A DNA stretch of 64,000 nucleotides from Comamonadaceae bacterium. GTDB taxonomy: Bacteria; Pseudomonadota; Gammaproteobacteria; Burkholderiales; Burkholderiaceae_C. Shown here piece after piece: positions 63,127-64,000 of this stretch. How positions within the stretch are numbered: the stretch's first letter is position 1; every line of letters begins with the position of its first letter. The position numbers and the translations under genes are program-made. The notes under the pieces were generated by a model. The model saw nothing but the letters and a program-made list of their open reading frames with translations. It did not search any database and was not told the DNA's origin. Location of the stretch: NCBI GenBank assembly GCA_013297875.1, contig JAAFIW010000008.1:99465-163464 (forward strand). Direction: 5' to 3'.

Positions 63127-63540
63127 ATGATTTTCGTAGTCTATTTGGAGGCAGTCTTACTCCTTGCATTGACGCTTGGATATGTGGGATTGGTGGCAAT
63201 ACTGGCCGGGACTGCAAGGAGTGGTGATGAACAGTGGTATCTTGCTATATTCCTTGCTTGCGGCACCTACGGATTTTTGGCGCTTTGGTGGATACTGGTG
63301 GCCGCAGTATTCAGTCTTAGAAATCATTGCTCGTATTCAATACCATGGGTCGTAAAGATAGGAATTGTAGTTGGCTGTAGTTTTGGATGTTTTATATTAT
63401 TTTTCGCCTGGGGTTTTGCGCGTGCAGGGTACGATGCGACCAAATTTAACACCATGTCATTTCTCGTTTTTTTGCTTTTTTTGATTGTCACGCACTGTCT
63501 TTTGATACTCCGACGCGCGGGTTCGAAAGCTCAGAGATAG
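63127..63540 (+). CDS. Four-helix membrane protein, A/T-richer than neighbours
   Basis: 137 residues, four hydrophobic helices (VVYLEAVLLLALTLGYVGLV, YLAIFLACGTYGFLALWWIL, VVKIGIVVGCSFGCFILFFA, TMSFLVFLLFLIVTHCLLIL). It has a short basic tail, RRAGSKAQR. A weak ribosome site (AAGC) is upstream of the ATG. The codon use is unlike the high-GC neighbours, so it is possibly acquired. Function unknown. Confidence 0.6.
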   Translation: MIFVVYLEAVLLLALTLGYVGLVAILAGTARSGDEQWYLAIFLACGTYGFLALWWILVAAVFSLRNHCSYSIPWVVKIGIVVGCSFGCFILFFAWGFARAGYDATKFNTMSFLVFLLFLIVTHCLLILRRAGSKAQR

Positions 63541-63636
63541 CACCGGGCTTCATCCACAATCGCTCTCAATTTGGTGACCTGAGCAATAAATATATGGGTC
63601 ACTTGCCTAAACTCCCGAAAACCCGATATGCGCTCC

Positions 63637-63672
63637 CAATTTCATAGCTGCTCGAGCAATCAATTCTTGGGC
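63637..63672 (+). repeat. Dispersed TGCTYRAGCA-type element, second of a pair
   Basis: CAATTTCATAGCTGCTCGAG then CAATCAATTCTTGGGC. A degenerate copy (GACCTGAGCAATAAATATAT) precedes it at about 63578. It lies directly beside the nnrD fragment. Confidence 0.85.
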
Positions 63673-63688
63673 TACTCGCCCAAAAGCC

Positions 63689-63888
63689 TTAAAACAAGCC
63701 CACGCATAGCGCCAACGCCCCGGCGCTGAGCGCCAAGCCATCCTGCCATTCATCGGCTACCTGCCCATGCCGATACGCCGCATCCCCAGCCGCCGCAAAC
63801 GCATCGGCTTGCCCTTGCCCGGCCTGCAGCGCCGCCAGCAAGCCCGCCAGCACATCGCCAGTGCCCGCGGTGGCCAGGCGGGCGGATA
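63689..63888 (-). pseudogene. nnrD: 3' part of nnrD, cut by a probable IS
   Basis: The minus strand reads [20 protein letters not shown] to the end ALSAGALALCVGLF-stop. This is the intact C-terminal region of ADP-dependent NAD(P)H-hydrate dehydratase, which repairs damaged NAD(P)H. The rest of the gene is missing: the sequence changes at about 63890 to a transposase-like frame. Confidence 0.75.
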
Positions 63889-63891
63889 CAT

Positions 63892-64000
63892 GTGCAATGG
63901 GATCACGACGCTAGCGCCACACCGAATGCACAGTTGACGTTCTTTGCCGAATTCTTGGCTGCCACAGGCATCTACGAATCGTGGGTGAGCAGTTGTCCCC
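63892..64000 (+). CDS. Start of a probable transposase (cut by window end)
   Basis: From GTG at 63892 the frame reads VQWDHDASATPNAQLTFFAE then FLAATGIYESWVSSCP. This resembles the N-terminus of IS1380-type DDE transposases (FFAEFL...W..DCP). Only 36 codons are visible, so the family call is tentative. Confidence 0.5.
   Translation, partial: MQWDHDASATPNAQLTFFAEFLAATGIYESWVSSCP

Overview
The window looks like the chromosome of a Burkholderiales bacterium, most likely of the family Comamonadaceae (Rhodoferax/Polaromonas-like). This rests on the high-GC coding style, the many LysR regulators, the gene families present and the short dispersed repeats. No rRNA or tRNA gene was seen. The assignment is by recognition, not by a database search.

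Layout. 0-3.2 kb: short fatty-acyl/aromatic catabolism cluster (SDR, HCCA-isomerase-like DsbA-family protein, two crotonases). 3.5-7.5 kb: two exported hypothetical proteins and a NarL/NarX-like two-component pair. 7.5-20 kb: complete type I-C CRISPR-Cas locus in the order cas3-cas5c-cas8c-cas7c, then a BRO-N/DinD-like gene and a HicB/HicA pair, then cas4-cas1-cas2 and an array of 26 repeats and 25 spacers. 20-42 kb: ordinary chromosome (phosphodiesterase, NUDIX, MBL-fold, gluconokinase, LysR/TetR regulators, sterol-desaturase-like protein, GST, OsmC, WrbA-like protein, two pirins, PlsC, CDP-DAG synthase-like protein, RuvC, PBP1A, DODA dioxygenase, FrnE-like protein). 42.5-47.8 kb: complete type II-C locus on the minus strand (cas9-cas1-cas2). 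Its 10-repeat array is read towards cas2, and a tracrRNA is predicted divergent from cas9. 47.8-50.6 kb: P450, CrcB/FluC and a LuxR-type response regulator. 50.6-61 kb: an NCS1-permease/histidine-kinase/receiver fusion divergent from an amide/urea ABC transporter (five genes), formamidase FmdA and FmdB. 61-64 kb: AraC regulator, two small membrane proteins, decayed nnrD fragments and the start of a probable transposase.

How the parts work together. The two CRISPR systems have separate effectors, adaptation genes and arrays. In the I-C operon a toxin-antitoxin-like pair and a phage/SOS-type BRO gene sit between the interference module (cas3-cas7) and the adaptation module (cas4-cas1-cas2), with 14-75 bp gaps and one direction of transcription. 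At the right end, the permease-kinase fusion plus its response regulator probably senses an amide or related N compound. It probably controls the divergent uptake and formamidase operon.

The intergenic DNA is rich in repeats: a dispersed element centred on the palindrome TGCTYRAGCA (more than a dozen copies, some inside genes), a MITE-like element with 19-bp terminal inverted repeats, a pair of about 245-bp repeats, several long hairpins, and small recent duplications (204 bp, 73 bp and 4 x 31 bp).
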